This document shows, piece by piece, positions 46,584-54,826 of a stretch of 64,000 nucleotides of DNA (the first letter of the stretch is position 1; every line of letters begins with the position of its first letter). The notes below the pieces were generated by a model. That model had not been told where the DNA came from. It searched no databases and saw only the letters and a list, made by a program, of their open reading frames with translations. Made by a program: the position numbers and the translations under genes. This DNA is from Alicyclobacillus herbarius DSM 13609 (GTDB lineage Bacteria; Bacillota; Bacilli; Alicyclobacillales; Alicyclobacillaceae): NCBI RefSeq assembly GCF_000430585.1, contig NZ_AUMH01000008.1:62001-126000 (forward strand), in the 5' to 3' direction.

Positions 46584-47984
46584 TCACTGAGTGTATCTCG
46601 ATTTACGGATATTAAACACAACATGCGTTCCGAGATTTTTAACTTTCACATCGATGTTTGTATCGCGCTTCATTCTTGCTTTAATCAACTTGTTGACACT
46701 TGCGAAAGCAATCCACTGATCCAGGGATCTGTCCCTAGAACGAGCAAATACGTCTATACTAAAAACAAGAACGGTTTGTTTGCCTATCCGAGTTAGTTCA
46801 GCTAAAATGAGGTTAAATACTTCTTCATTGAATAGCCTAATATAGTCCGTAACAATTACCACATCAAAGGTATCTGTCGCGAATGGAGTGTTTAATCCAA
46901 TGAAACAACTAACAACTACCTTATCTGCTCTAGACATCAATTTTCTGTATGTGCCATAATTCGGAGTCATTGCGTGTGTTATGCCAAGATTTTGAGCAAT
47001 ATCTATGCTCCAGACACCAACGGCCAACGATGACGTAGACTCTTTTACATATTTGGACGCTATATAGTTAACGGTTTCCTGAGGAATACCAGGCACACAT
47101 TCGTCGAGCGCGAGTATCTTTAGTTTTGCTAAAAACTGATTAACTAGATACCCCCGCCTGATTACACTAAAAATCTCGCTTTCTAATGTCGAGTATTTCT
47201 TATGAAACCGTAGCATATTTTCTCTACTGGACTTTTGCTTTGTTAGTGTTGTTTCATGGCTAGGATGGGGGATGTGAATCGCCCAAGCTTCTCGTTCTAC
47301 GGAGAACTTCGTACCTACCTGTTGCAAGCGATAACAAAGGTCGATATCTTCTCCTCCCCATGTTAGAAAACTCTCATCAAATCCGCCTATTTCCTTAAAT
47401 AATTTAGAGGATGTTGTCAAGCAATGAGTCCATCCAAATATCCATGGAGCTTCTAGAATGTCAAGGTTATCTTCAACCGCCGTAAATATTCCTTCTCTTT
47501 CATCTCTCCAGTCTGGCAATCTTTTAAGCACGGCTGCGTACCGTTCAATATTTGTTGGCTCTATCCCGTGTAACTTACTTACGGAGTCACTGTTATACGG
47601 AGCCGAGTGACCTAGTACATAGTGAAAAAGGGTTCTCAAATCGTTTGCCTGGAGACGATTCGAGACTGTGTTTATAAAATGGGTAGGGACAATAACCCCA
47701 CTATCGAGAAATACCAATATTTTACCGGTAGTGCGTAAAGCACCAAAATTACGTGCACGTGCACGGCTGGACATAGTGTCCCTTGGTAGGTAGTAATATT
47801 TAAAGTTAGGTATAAGGTTCTCATAGCTCGATACTATACTTTGAGTGTTGTCATCGGATCCATCATCAACGACTACCACCTCGTAAGTGAGATTCGAATT
47901 CATGACCTGAGCTGCCAGGAAGGTCAGTGTATACTTGATATACCGACCCATGTTGTAAGTTGGAACAACCACTGAGACGTCCAT
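46584..47984 (-). CDS. GT2 glycosyltransferase with C-terminal extension
   Basis: Residues 1-~270 are a family 2 glycosyltransferase: VSVVVPTYNMGRYIKYTL, VVVVDDGSDDNTQ, ILVFLDSGVIVP (DxD equivalent LDSG), and the galactosyltransferase-like acceptor loop GGFDESFLTWGGEDIDLCYR. Residues ~300-466 form an unassigned domain (VVVSCFIGLNTPFATDTFDVVIVTD) that resembles a SAM- or nucleotide-binding Rossmann fold without clear motifs. ATG at 47984 after AAGAGGTG. It forms an operon with the FkbM gene. A+T content is much higher than in the IclR gene next to it. Confidence 0.78.
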   Translation of the reverse strand: MDVSVVVPTYNMGRYIKYTLTFLAAQVMNSNLTYEVVVVDDGSDDNTQSIVSSYENLIPNFKYYYLPRDTMSSRARARNFGALRTTGKILVFLDSGVIVPTHFINTVSNRLQANDLRTLFHYVLGHSAPYNSDSVSKLHGIEPTNIERYAAVLKRLPDWRDEREGIFTAVEDNLDILEAPWIFGWTHCLTTSSKLFKEIGGFDESFLTWGGEDIDLCYRLQQVGTKFSVEREAWAIHIPHPSHETTLTKQKSSRENMLRFHKKYSTLESEIFSVIRRGYLVNQFLAKLKILALDECVPGIPQETVNYIASKYVKESTSSLAVGVWSIDIAQNLGITHAMTPNYGTYRKLMSRADKVVVSCFIGLNTPFATDTFDVVIVTDYIRLFNEEVFNLILAELTRIGKQTVLVFSIDVFARSRDRSLDQWIAFASVNKLIKARMKRDTNIDVKVKNLGTHVVFNIRKSRYTQ

Positions 47985-48575
47985 AGATCTAACACCTCTT
48001 GATCATATGAACTAAAGGACCTGAGATGCTGCATCAGGCTGTGAGCCCATTTGTGCCATGGAACTTAACCGTGTCCGTTGCAAAATTCTGAGGTTCGACT
48101 GTCATGCAAGGGTTCGTGTCTAGCGTTATTCGTTCCCATCATCTCTTCTGGGTTATGCTTCATGTTTTAGAAACAGAAATGTGAGATCTGAAATATTCTG
48201 GAGGATAATACACCGTCTCGCACGTTAAGTGTGAACACACACACAAAGTTTGGTGGCTCTCAACTTCTCCACACCTTAACATAAGTGTCTACTGAGTCGG
48301 TGCAGGTTAGGAGCACTTTCATGACTGGGCGAACGTGCTCCAACAGATGTTCTCCCAAAGGCCTTTCTCTATTAACGACGTCTTCACACAACTTCAAAGT
48401 GTCGATCATCCCCGAGCATTCGCTCCATATCTCTATACTACCAGATCCCCTCAACATTTTCAGCGTAGCTATAAGCAGTATTCAGCAATGTGGCTACTCC
48501 GTTAGCTCAGCTTCCGTAGAGGTACGAACATGCTTTTGGTAGAATGGGTTTGAATTCCTGAAAGCGGTGAGAGTG
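47985..48575. other. A+T-rich gap with no convincing gene
   Basis: A 65-codon frame on the minus strand (48260-48457) and an 85-codon frame on the plus strand (48285-48542) overlap each other; neither has a ribosome site or a recognisable family. The minus-strand one has the more protein-like composition (LKLCEDVVNRERPLGEHLLE) and could be a gene remnant. No terminator or tRNA was seen. Confidence 0.4.
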
Positions 48576-48962
48576 ATGAAACAGCAGTACATGAACCTTA
48601 GACTTTTTCAACGGAACGTTCCGTTGCTCGGCATGTAGGCACGACAAGAATTACAAGATTTCGAATCGACTGCTGTTCGGTGTACGGCCTGTGGGCACTA
48701 GATATCACGGACGGCAGGTAAGATAATTTATAAGACGCGGACCCCATTGACCGTCTCGTTTTGGGCATTATTACTTGTTGCCCATGATATACGTGGCATT
48801 TCTGCCCTGGCGCTCTTCCCGTGAATTGGACTTCAGATATAAAACCGGATGGCTCCTGTTACACAAGCTCTGCCGCGCTATGCGTACGCGCGAGGAAGAG
48901 TACGTCCTAGCCGGCATCGCGGGAATGGACGAAGCCTACTTTGGCGGTCCCGGTGAAGAACC
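48576..48962 (+). pseudogene. IS1595-like transposase, 5' part (interrupted)
   Basis: Reading from the ATG at 48576 gives MKQQYMNLRLFQRNV, then RCTACGH (zinc-ribbon remnant), TPLTVSFWALLLVAHDIRGI, and after a frameshift near 48812 RELDFRYKTGWLLLHK and GIAGMDEAYFGGPGEE, the IS1595/ISXO2 catalytic Asp region. In-frame stops and the frameshift show decay. The gene is cut at 48962 by the IS66 insertion and resumes at 54179 with KRGRGTNKTPVL. Confidence 0.85.
48955..48962. repeat. Target-site duplication of IS66, left copy
   Basis: GAAGAACC immediately precedes the left terminal repeat; the identical 8-mer follows the right terminal repeat at 54179-54186. An 8-bp duplication is the hallmark of IS66-family insertion. 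Confidence 0.9.
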
Positions 48963-48983
48963 GTAAGCGTAAGACTCCTCACA
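48963..48983 (+). repeat. Outer copy of the left IS66 terminal repeat
   Basis: The 21-nt terminal sequence (GTAAGCG...CTCACA) occurs here and again exactly at 49116-49136, as direct repeats 153 nt apart. The outer copy is the one adjoining the target duplication, so the element's end has been duplicated with foreign DNA between. Confidence 0.85.
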
Positions 48984-49115
48984 GCGCGCCTAGCAAAGCT
49001 AGGCACAACTAGCCGGTGGAAGTCCGGTCGAGGTAGGGGCCAGACCGCCTCGTAGCTAGCAGGCACCTGGTGGTGAGAGCCTAAGGGTGAAGCCCTGTGA
49101 AAAGCCCGAATGGGT
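48984..49115 (+). ncRNA. Group II intron-like 5' fragment between duplicated IS66 ends
   Basis: This 132-nt segment starts GCGCGCC, close to the group II intron 5' consensus GTGCGNC. It continues with short hairpins (CCTAGC/GCTAGG, GCCGG..CCGG) and GAGCCTAAGGGTGAAGCCC, resembling the start of intron domain I. No reverse transcriptase, domain V or 3' end follows. It differs from the intact intron at 51090. The identification is by pattern only. Confidence 0.45.
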
Positions 49116-49136
49116 GTAAGCGTAAGACTCCTCACA
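49116..49136 (+). repeat. Inner copy of the left IS66 terminal repeat
   Basis: An exact second copy of the 21-nt terminal sequence, followed by CCTTGTGC as expected for continuing IS66 DNA, matches the right end's ...CACACCT continuation better than the outer copy does. It is therefore probably the original element end. Confidence 0.8.
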
Positions 49137-49220
49137 CCTTGTGCTTGTCCGGACTTAGGCGAGAGTAGTCTACAGCAACAATCAACCCCGCCAGGGAACC
49201 CAGCGGGGCGATTTCTCATG

Positions 49221-50828
49221 CTATCCTTTTTTTCCACGTCTCCGGATTCGTTCCGGCAGACGCTCCGACCACGGCAGCAAGTCGTCCATCGCTGCCGGGT
49301 CATCTGTTCGGATGTTGGGCAGCCGCTCGAATAGGTACTCCAGGTACAAGTACGGGTCCAGGCCGTTCTCCTTGGCCGTCTCCACCAGGCTGTACGCGAT
49401 GGAGCTCGCCCTTGCCCCGCGCGGCGTATTCGCAAACAGGAAGTTCTTACGTCCTATCACAAATCGTTTGATGGATCGCTCGCTCCGGTTGTTGTCCAAC
49501 TCCAGATGGCCGTCCTGCAGGTACACCACCAGCTTCGGCCACTGGTTCAGGCAATACGAAATCGCCTTGCCCAAGGCACTCTTGGGCACCACCTGTCCGC
49601 TCTGCTCCTGAAGCCATGCCAAAAACTCGTCAAGCACCGGCCGACTCAGCCTCTGCCGTTCGGTACGACGTTCCTCCGGGGTTGTGTCTTTCAATGCACG
49701 TTCGATTTTGAACAGCCGGTTGCAGTACTCAAGCCCAATCCGGGCGGCTGTTGGTTTTTTCCGTTCCGCTGTTGGCAACACCTTGAGTGCCTCGTCAAAC
49801 TTGCGCCTCGCGTGTGCCCAGCACCCCACCAAGGTGACGCCCTTGATACCGTGGTATCCGCTGTACCCATCCACATGCAGGTACCCCTTAAATCCCTCCA
49901 GGAACCTCCTTGGGTGCTCCCTCGAACGGGTCTCCTGATAGTCGAATAGCACGATAGGGGGACCATCCCGGCCGCTGCGGTACAGCCACATGTACGACTC
50001 CGACTCGGCCGCCCGTCCCGGCTCGTGCAGCACCTGCAACGTCGTCTCGTCCGCGTGCAGGTACGTGCGGGAAAGCAGCTCCTCGTGCAGTCGCTCATAC
50101 ACCAAGCTAAGCCACCGTGTCGTGCCCAGCACAACCCAGTTGGCCAGGGTTTGCCGTGTCAGCTGCAAGCCGTGTCTAGAGAAGTGTTGCTCCTGCCGGT
50201 ATAGTGGCAATCCGTCCACGTATTTCTTGTCAATCACATGCGCCAGCATCGAGGCGGACGCTAGACTACCCGGAATCGGAGGCTTGGGCATCTGCGCTTT
50301 CACCATCGGTGTTTCGGTCCCATGCTTGTCGCACGGTCGACACGCGTATTTATACTGTACATGTTCGACCAACACCGTTTGAGCCGGGATGTGCTTGAGC
50401 TCACGACGAACCTCAGTGCCCACCTCGTCCATGACTACGTGACAGCAGGAACAGATCCGCTCTTCCTCCGACAAACGGTATTCAATCCGCTCGACAGGCA
50501 GATCTGCAAGCATGGCCTCTCGCTGGCCAGGCTGTTTCTTGCGTCGTTGATACGTAACCGTCTCGACAGTGGGTTCCTCTGCCTCTGGCTGCGCCTCCGC
50601 CTCGGCCTCGTTAAACACCAGATCCAATCGAACCTGGTTTTCCATCGTGCGTTCGCTGGATTTCCCGAACTGCCGATGGCGAGCCAGGCGAAGCTCTTCC
50701 AACAACAGCTTCACCTGCTTTTTCAGTTCCGCGTTTTCCCGCTCCAGCGCTTCGTAGCGCTCCTGCAGGGATTCCGGTTGGTGGGTGGTCACCTTCGTCG
50801 TGTTCATCATGCAAAAGGATTTCGACAC
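49221..50828 (-). CDS. tnpC: IS66 transposase TnpC
   Basis: The 535-residue DDE transposase is full length. It has a leucine-zipper-like N-terminus ([21 protein letters not shown]), a zinc-finger region ([20 protein letters not shown]), and catalytic parts including [39 protein letters not shown] and [19 protein letters not shown]. The start is taken as GTG 50828; ATG at 50810 is an alternative. It shows no inactivating mutation, so the element may still be able to supply transposase. Confidence 0.95.
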   Translation of the reverse strand: MSKSFCMMNTTKVTTHQPESLQERYEALERENAELKKQVKLLLEELRLARHRQFGKSSERTMENQVRLDLVFNEAEAEAQPEAEEPTVETVTYQRRKKQPGQREAMLADLPVERIEYRLSEEERICSCCHVVMDEVGTEVRRELKHIPAQTVLVEHVQYKYACRPCDKHGTETPMVKAQMPKPPIPGSLASASMLAHVIDKKYVDGLPLYRQEQHFSRHGLQLTRQTLANWVVLGTTRWLSLVYERLHEELLSRTYLHADETTLQVLHEPGRAAESESYMWLYRSGRDGPPIVLFDYQETRSREHPRRFLEGFKGYLHVDGYSGYHGIKGVTLVGCWAHARRKFDEALKVLPTAERKKPTAARIGLEYCNRLFKIERALKDTTPEERRTERQRLSRPVLDEFLAWLQEQSGQVVPKSALGKAISYCLNQWPKLVVYLQDGHLELDNNRSERSIKRFVIGRKNFLFANTPRGARASSIAYSLVETAKENGLDPYLYLEYLFERLPNIRTDDPAAMDDLLPWSERLPERIRRRGKKG

Positions 50829-50842
50829 GGCCGTCGAAATCC
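50817..50842. repeat. 10-bp inverted repeat over the tnpC start
   Basis: GGATTTCGAC and GTCGAAATCC form a perfect stem with a 6-nt loop between tnpB and tnpC. The stem contains the GTG start codon of tnpC, so it could limit tnpC translation in the mRNA. Confidence 0.6.
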
Positions 50843-50874
50843 CTTGACAGATCCTTCTGAGTTTACCGGTTCCC

Positions 50875-51089
50875 TTACACCACTTTTTTCGCGGTTACTC
50901 TCCGGTGTGCCTTTGGCTGGTGGGGTGGCAGTCCGTCCAACAGCCAGTTCAGCTCTCGGCGGCTGATGACGACGGTTTTGCCATCGCTGGCGTCTGGCCA
51001 TTGAAACCGGCCTCGTTCCAGCCGCCGATAATATAGCCAGAAGCCGTTGTGCTCCCAGTACAGGATCTTCAATTTGTCCCGTTCCCGGT
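50875..51089 (-). CDS. tnpB: IS66 TnpB, 3' exon
   Basis: The frame enters at the intron 3' junction with [18 protein letters not shown] and continues [14 protein letters not shown] to a stop at 50875. This is the C-terminal ~70 residues of IS66 Orf2/TnpB. Joined to the 5' exon at 53628-53775 it gives a 120-residue protein, the normal TnpB length. TnpB is an accessory protein required for IS66 transposition. Confidence 0.88.
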
Positions 51090-51099
51090 GTCGGGTAAG

Positions 51100-51164
51100 T
51101 CGGTGGCCTTACGGCCACCTCCTCCCCTAAGAACCGTGCATGACAGTTTCCCGTCACACGGCTC
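51100..51164 (-). ncRNA. Group II intron domains V and VI
   Basis: On the minus strand, GAGCCGTGTGACGGGAAACT and its pairing partner TGTCATGCACGGTTC form the 34-nt domain V hairpin with a GAAA tetraloop (51131-51164). GGTGGCCgtaaGGCCACC (51102-51119) is the domain VI stem, just before the 3' splice site. Confidence 0.85.
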
Positions 51165-51180
51165 AAGCCATCCTGCAGTT

Positions 51181-53046
51181 TTATCGTCGTTCGACCTTTG
51201 ACCGTTGTTCACCATTCCACGCCACATGTCCATCGACCACACTTTCCTGGTTGGAAAGGTAGCGTTCTGGATGGATGGGAAGGGTATCATGGTCATAAAC
51301 GGAACGGTACTTCTCGTAGCACCATCGGTGCGTAACGACGACATTTGCAATCGTATTGCGGCCTCCGAGTCGTTCGGGAATCATCCGAACGAACAGGACA
51401 TTCTTGTCTCCATTGACCTGCCAGCGTCGGAAGTGTTCCGTAGAAATGGGACATCCACAGAGTGCACACCGTCCGTGGGTTTTGCGCACCACTGTCTTCT
51501 GGAAGCCGTTCAACCGTTTCAGGAGCAGTTGCTCGCGTCTTGCTTCGAAATACTCCTGGTCGCTTGGGCGATAAGGCGAACGTCGTCCCTGTATCTTCAC
51601 GTGCCGTATGATGCGAATGTCGCTCATGATGGCTAGCGTGAGTGGACCGTCCGCGAATACCCCCTTGCGATTTCCACGCCGAGGGAAGTACCTCCGGTGA
51701 ATCCACCGGGCTCCTTTCCCCGGATGTCGTCGTTTCGCCCATCTCCAGAGCATCCAGTGTATCCTATGGTCGCAGTAGTTAAAGATTTTCTTACTCACCT
51801 GGGTGCTGTAATAGTTGCCCCATCCCCGAATCAAGGGGTTCAGCAATCGAATGACCGTAGATGGCTTGGCCGACTTGTTCGCGTCCAGGATGCTCTTGAT
51901 TTTCCGCAGAAAGGCCAGCACATTGGCCTTGGCGGGTTTAATCAATAGCGTTCCGTGGTACTTTCGGACATGGAATCCCAGGAAGTCAAACCCGTCATTG
52001 ATGTGTGTGATACGGGTCTTCTCGAGACTGAGTTCAACTCCGACATTCTCCGCAAGCCACTGGGCGATGACCGGTATAAACTGCTCTGCCTGCTCTTTGG
52101 TTTTGCACGTGACGATGAAGTCATCCGCATAGTTAACGATGTGGATGCCGGGGTTCGTACGGTCTCTTCCAAATTTCATTTGGAATGCCCTTTTCCGCAA
52201 CTCGTTCTCCATACCCTGTAACGCGATGACCGCCAGTAAGGGGGATAACAGACCCCCTTGAGGTGTGCCCCTGGTGCTTGGAACAAGCCCATTTTCCGGG
52301 TCAAGAACTGGGGCTTTCAACATACGCCGAACAAACACACGGTCTTCTGGAGCCAGCTTAGCCAGCAGTTTCGCGTGGTCGACGTTGTCAAAATACCCTC
52401 GAATGTCCCCTTCGATGACCCATTGGGGTGAGTTGGAACGGTTAAGGATGAGGTAGACTTGTCCGATCGCGTCCCATGTCGATCGCTGTGGTCGGAATCC
52501 GTACGTGTTGGGCGCAAATTGAATGTCCCACTCCGGTTCCATGGCCATCTTGTGGATGGCCTGACACACGCGGTCGTGCATGGTGGGAATTCCTAAAGGT
52601 CGGAGCTTACCGTTCTTCTTACGGATGTACACCCGCCGAACCGGGTAAGGACGTGGACGCAGATTTACGAGTTCGCAGAGTTCGCGGCGTTTTTCTGGGG
52701 TCGTGTATGTCTTCCCGTCGACTCCTGGGGTGCGCCGCCCCCGGTTTTCTTGCGTCACGTGCCGAATGGCCAGAAGTTTGACGTGGTGGCTGGTCCGAAT
52801 GAGCCACTTGTAGTGGCGCACAGCTTTACGATTGCCATTTTCCACTGCGTGAGCCAGTTGTCGCTGCAACCTGAGGACGTGGCGTTCGATATCCTTCCAG
52901 TCTATCCACTGGTCCATATCGTGTGGACTGGTCTCGGCCGTTTGGGCTTCCAGCCATGCGCGCATGATTGAGTCTTCGTGGATTTCTCGGGGATTCTTAC
53001 GAATGTGGCCTGTTGACTCGTCTTTTGAGACGGCTTTTCGGTTCAT
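51181..53046 (-). CDS. ltrA: Group II intron reverse transcriptase/maturase/endonuclease
   Basis: The 621-residue intron-encoded protein is intact. RT blocks include RRVYIRKKNGKLRPLGIPT, GDIRGYFDNVDH, TPQGGLLSPLLAVIAL and the catalytic YADDFIVT. A maturase (X) domain follows (IRGWGNYYSTQVSKKIF). A C-terminal HNH endonuclease shows CALCGCPI and later VVTHRWCYEKY. The ATG at 53046 is preferred; the frame is open further up to 53190. All motifs needed for splicing and retrohoming appear present. Confidence 0.95.
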   Translation of the reverse strand: MNRKAVSKDESTGHIRKNPREIHEDSIMRAWLEAQTAETSPHDMDQWIDWKDIERHVLRLQRQLAHAVENGNRKAVRHYKWLIRTSHHVKLLAIRHVTQENRGRRTPGVDGKTYTTPEKRRELCELVNLRPRPYPVRRVYIRKKNGKLRPLGIPTMHDRVCQAIHKMAMEPEWDIQFAPNTYGFRPQRSTWDAIGQVYLILNRSNSPQWVIEGDIRGYFDNVDHAKLLAKLAPEDRVFVRRMLKAPVLDPENGLVPSTRGTPQGGLLSPLLAVIALQGMENELRKRAFQMKFGRDRTNPGIHIVNYADDFIVTCKTKEQAEQFIPVIAQWLAENVGVELSLEKTRITHINDGFDFLGFHVRKYHGTLLIKPAKANVLAFLRKIKSILDANKSAKPSTVIRLLNPLIRGWGNYYSTQVSKKIFNYCDHRIHWMLWRWAKRRHPGKGARWIHRRYFPRRGNRKGVFADGPLTLAIMSDIRIIRHVKIQGRRSPYRPSDQEYFEARREQLLLKRLNGFQKTVVRKTHGRCALCGCPISTEHFRRWQVNGDKNVLFVRMIPERLGGRNTIANVVVTHRWCYEKYRSVYDHDTLPIHPERYLSNQESVVDGHVAWNGEQRSKVERR

Positions 53047-53627
53047 AACAGACCACTCCTTTCGTCTCATGCTACAGGATTTCCGGTTGGATGACCTTGG
53101 GCAAGTCTGCATGCTTTCGCGTTGGGGTATCCCGGCCTTTCTGCCGCCCCTATCTGTCTCATTACAAGACAGCCTTCGCTTTTTGCCCATTCCTCTACCC
53201 CCTGAGGAGTTCGGCGTAACTTACGTTCCGCTTACTGTCGCGTTTCGGACAGACCCCATGGGGCTTACCTTGTTCCGTCGAGACCCCATCTCTGAAGTGT
53301 TTAGGTGCCCTGAATCCCGCGGTAGCGCTCGGAACTGCGAATCGGCAATCTGCAAGTGCCGATTCCGGCTACATGCCCTTTTGGCTCAAGCGTATCAGAG
53401 TGTTTCGCTTGTTTTCGTTCACGCGGTTTATTTAGGGTTCACGGATGTTCACCATGCACTTCGCAACCTAGCTCCGGCCCGAATTCACTCTATCTGGCAC
53501 GGCTACATTGTTCCGTGAGCTATCGCAAGACCGCGTTGCCACTGCCCCACGTCACGGTAGGTTCGCGTCCGCAGTTCTGGACGGGTGGATTCGCACCACA
53601 TGAATCTCGACGACTTTCAAGTCGCAC

Positions 53628-53775
53628 TACAGAACACGAAGACCGCTTGAGAAAACGGGTCCAGGTGAAAGGACTCCTGCACGAGAGCTGCCAAGCCGTC
53701 GATGGATTTGCGCATGTCTGTGCTGCCGCAAGCCAGGTACACGCGCAACTCCGGTCCCGTGCCGATGTTCAGCAT
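53628..53775 (-). CDS. tnpB: IS66 TnpB, 5' exon
   Basis: ATG at 53775 opens MLNIGTGPELRVYLACGSTD and continues MRKSIDGLAALVQESFHLD, the conserved IS66 TnpB start, to the 5' splice site after FVFC plus one base. The ATG overlaps the tnpA stop (ATGCTGA arrangement), indicating coupled translation. Continuation is at 51089. Confidence 0.88.
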
Positions 53776-54095
53776 AGCGACGCCAGGGTGTGCACCACAT
53801 CGCGCAGGAGTTCAGCGTCGTAACCCTGCGTAACCTCGATAATGGCCGGGCCTACACGGACGGAAAGCGGCTTGTCCGCCACGTCACCGGGGTCTTCAAT
53901 GCATGCAGTCACAAATCGTGGTGGATGGTCGTTGCAGTCCGTTTCCGACTTGAACTTGCTGATCCAATACCAAAGCTGGTGTTCCTTGACCTGATGAGCG
54001 GCACACCATGCGGCACCAGTTAACCCGCTGGCCCGGAAGTCCGCCACACGGGCACGCCAAAGCTCCCGATGTTTTTCCAACTCCGCCTTGGTCAC
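53769..54095 (-). CDS. tnpA: IS66 accessory protein TnpA
   Basis: The 108-residue product starts (GTG 54095, after GGGAGGG) VTKAELEKHRELWRARVADF and contains the helix-turn-helix-like SGLTGAAWCAAHQVKEHQL and WYWISKFK typical of IS66 Orf1. The frame stays open to 54140, but the family start matches 54095. It overlaps tnpB by 7 nt. Confidence 0.85.
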   Translation of the reverse strand: MTKAELEKHRELWRARVADFRASGLTGAAWCAAHQVKEHQLWYWISKFKSETDCNDHPPRFVTACIEDPGDVADKPLSVRVGPAIIEVTQGYDAELLRDVVHTLASLC

Positions 54096-54178
54096 CAAGA
54101 ACCCTCCCACATTCGATTCTGGGGGAATCATCTCGCACAAGGCAGGTTGGCGCTAGGTGTGGACTATTTGACGCTCAC

Positions 54179-54186
54179 GAAGAACC
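54179..54186. repeat. Target-site duplication of IS66, right copy
   Basis: GAAGAACC, identical to 48955-48962, directly follows the right IS66 terminus at 54178. Confidence 0.9.
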
Positions 54187-54640
54187 TAAGCGGGGGCGAG
54201 GAACGAACAAAACGCCCGTTCTCGGAGCGAGGCACTCATGTCACAAGGCAAACCCAAATACCTAAAGATGCGGGCCACGGAAAATGTGAAAAATCAAACC
54301 CTCACACAGTTCGTCAAGCAATCCTTCGCGTCAGATGTCACCATTCTGAACGATGGATACAGCGCGTACAAAAAGTTGGCTCAGGCGCTAAGCACGTTGA
54401 CCATGAAGTTTGATTTCGAAAAATAACCTGGACCACATGGAATGGGTACACCGGGCCATCTCGAACGCGAAAGCATTCTTCCAAGGCACGTATCATGGCA
54501 CCAAGGGCTAACATCTTCAGGCCTATTTAGATGAATATACGTAAACGATTGCAGCAATTCGAGAGAGAGTGGTCCAACAGGCTCCTAACTGCTGCCGTTT
54601 CTACGAAAGCCGTGACCGGATTAACACCCGTATATTGGAC
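54179..54640 (+). pseudogene. IS1595-like transposase, 3' part
   Basis: Continues the gene interrupted at 48962: EEPKRGRGTNKTPVL, then after a frameshift GKPKYLKMRATENVKNQTL and VTILNDGYSAYKKLAQ (second catalytic Asp region). Next come HMEWVHRAISNAKAFFQGTY with HGTKG, and RKRLQQFEREWSNRLL near 54540. Several frameshifts and a stop at 54509 break it. The order and reading direction match IS1595/ISXO2 transposases, confirming the insertion. Confidence 0.8.
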
Positions 54641-54826
54641 ACATACTCCCGATATTGAGCTCTTTCGTAGTTTTTCTTTCGACCTTTGCCCTTGACTATA
54701 AATTGCCATCGGTCGTCGGTCCGTCAAAGGTCGCTGTCGCTGAACCTTCGGTCCCCCTTGACTGCCCCTCCTCCCTCTGGCTTTGGGGAGTTAGGGGCAA
54801 AGGCCCTGGATACGCACCGGCGTGCG

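Larger units (their letters stand above)
51090..53627 (-). mobile_element. Complete group II intron inserted in tnpB
   Basis: The intron starts GTGCGAC (minus strand, 53627) and ends ACTTACCCGAC (51090). It contains an intron-encoded reverse transcriptase in the sense orientation and has recognisable domains V and VI. Exact removal joins ...FVFC with NRERDKL, restoring the tnpB frame, which fixes both boundaries to the base. Length is 2,538 bp. Since host tnpB is transcribed on the same strand, splicing could preserve IS66 function. Confidence 0.9.
48963..54178 (-). mobile_element. IS66-family element carrying a group II intron
   Basis: The element is bounded by an 8-bp target duplication. 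Its left end begins GTAAGCGTAAGACTCC and its right end (minus strand) GTGAGCGTCAAATAGTCC, an imperfect terminal inverted repeat of IS66 type. It encodes tnpA, tnpB (split) and tnpC on the minus strand. Without the 2,538-bp intron and the 153-bp left-end duplication it would measure about 2.5 kb, the usual IS66 size. It sits inside the IS1595-like transposase gene. Confidence 0.9.

Noticed and set aside
48260-48457. 65-codon minus-strand frame as a real gene
   Set aside because: No ribosome site, an overlapping frame on the other strand, and no recognisable family; kept only as a note in the gap entry.
48984-49115. Cobalamin-type riboswitch
   Set aside because: Short hairpins and GCCGGTGGAAGTCCGG-like sequence recall one, but there is no B12 box, no downstream gene to control, and the segment lies between duplicated transposon ends.
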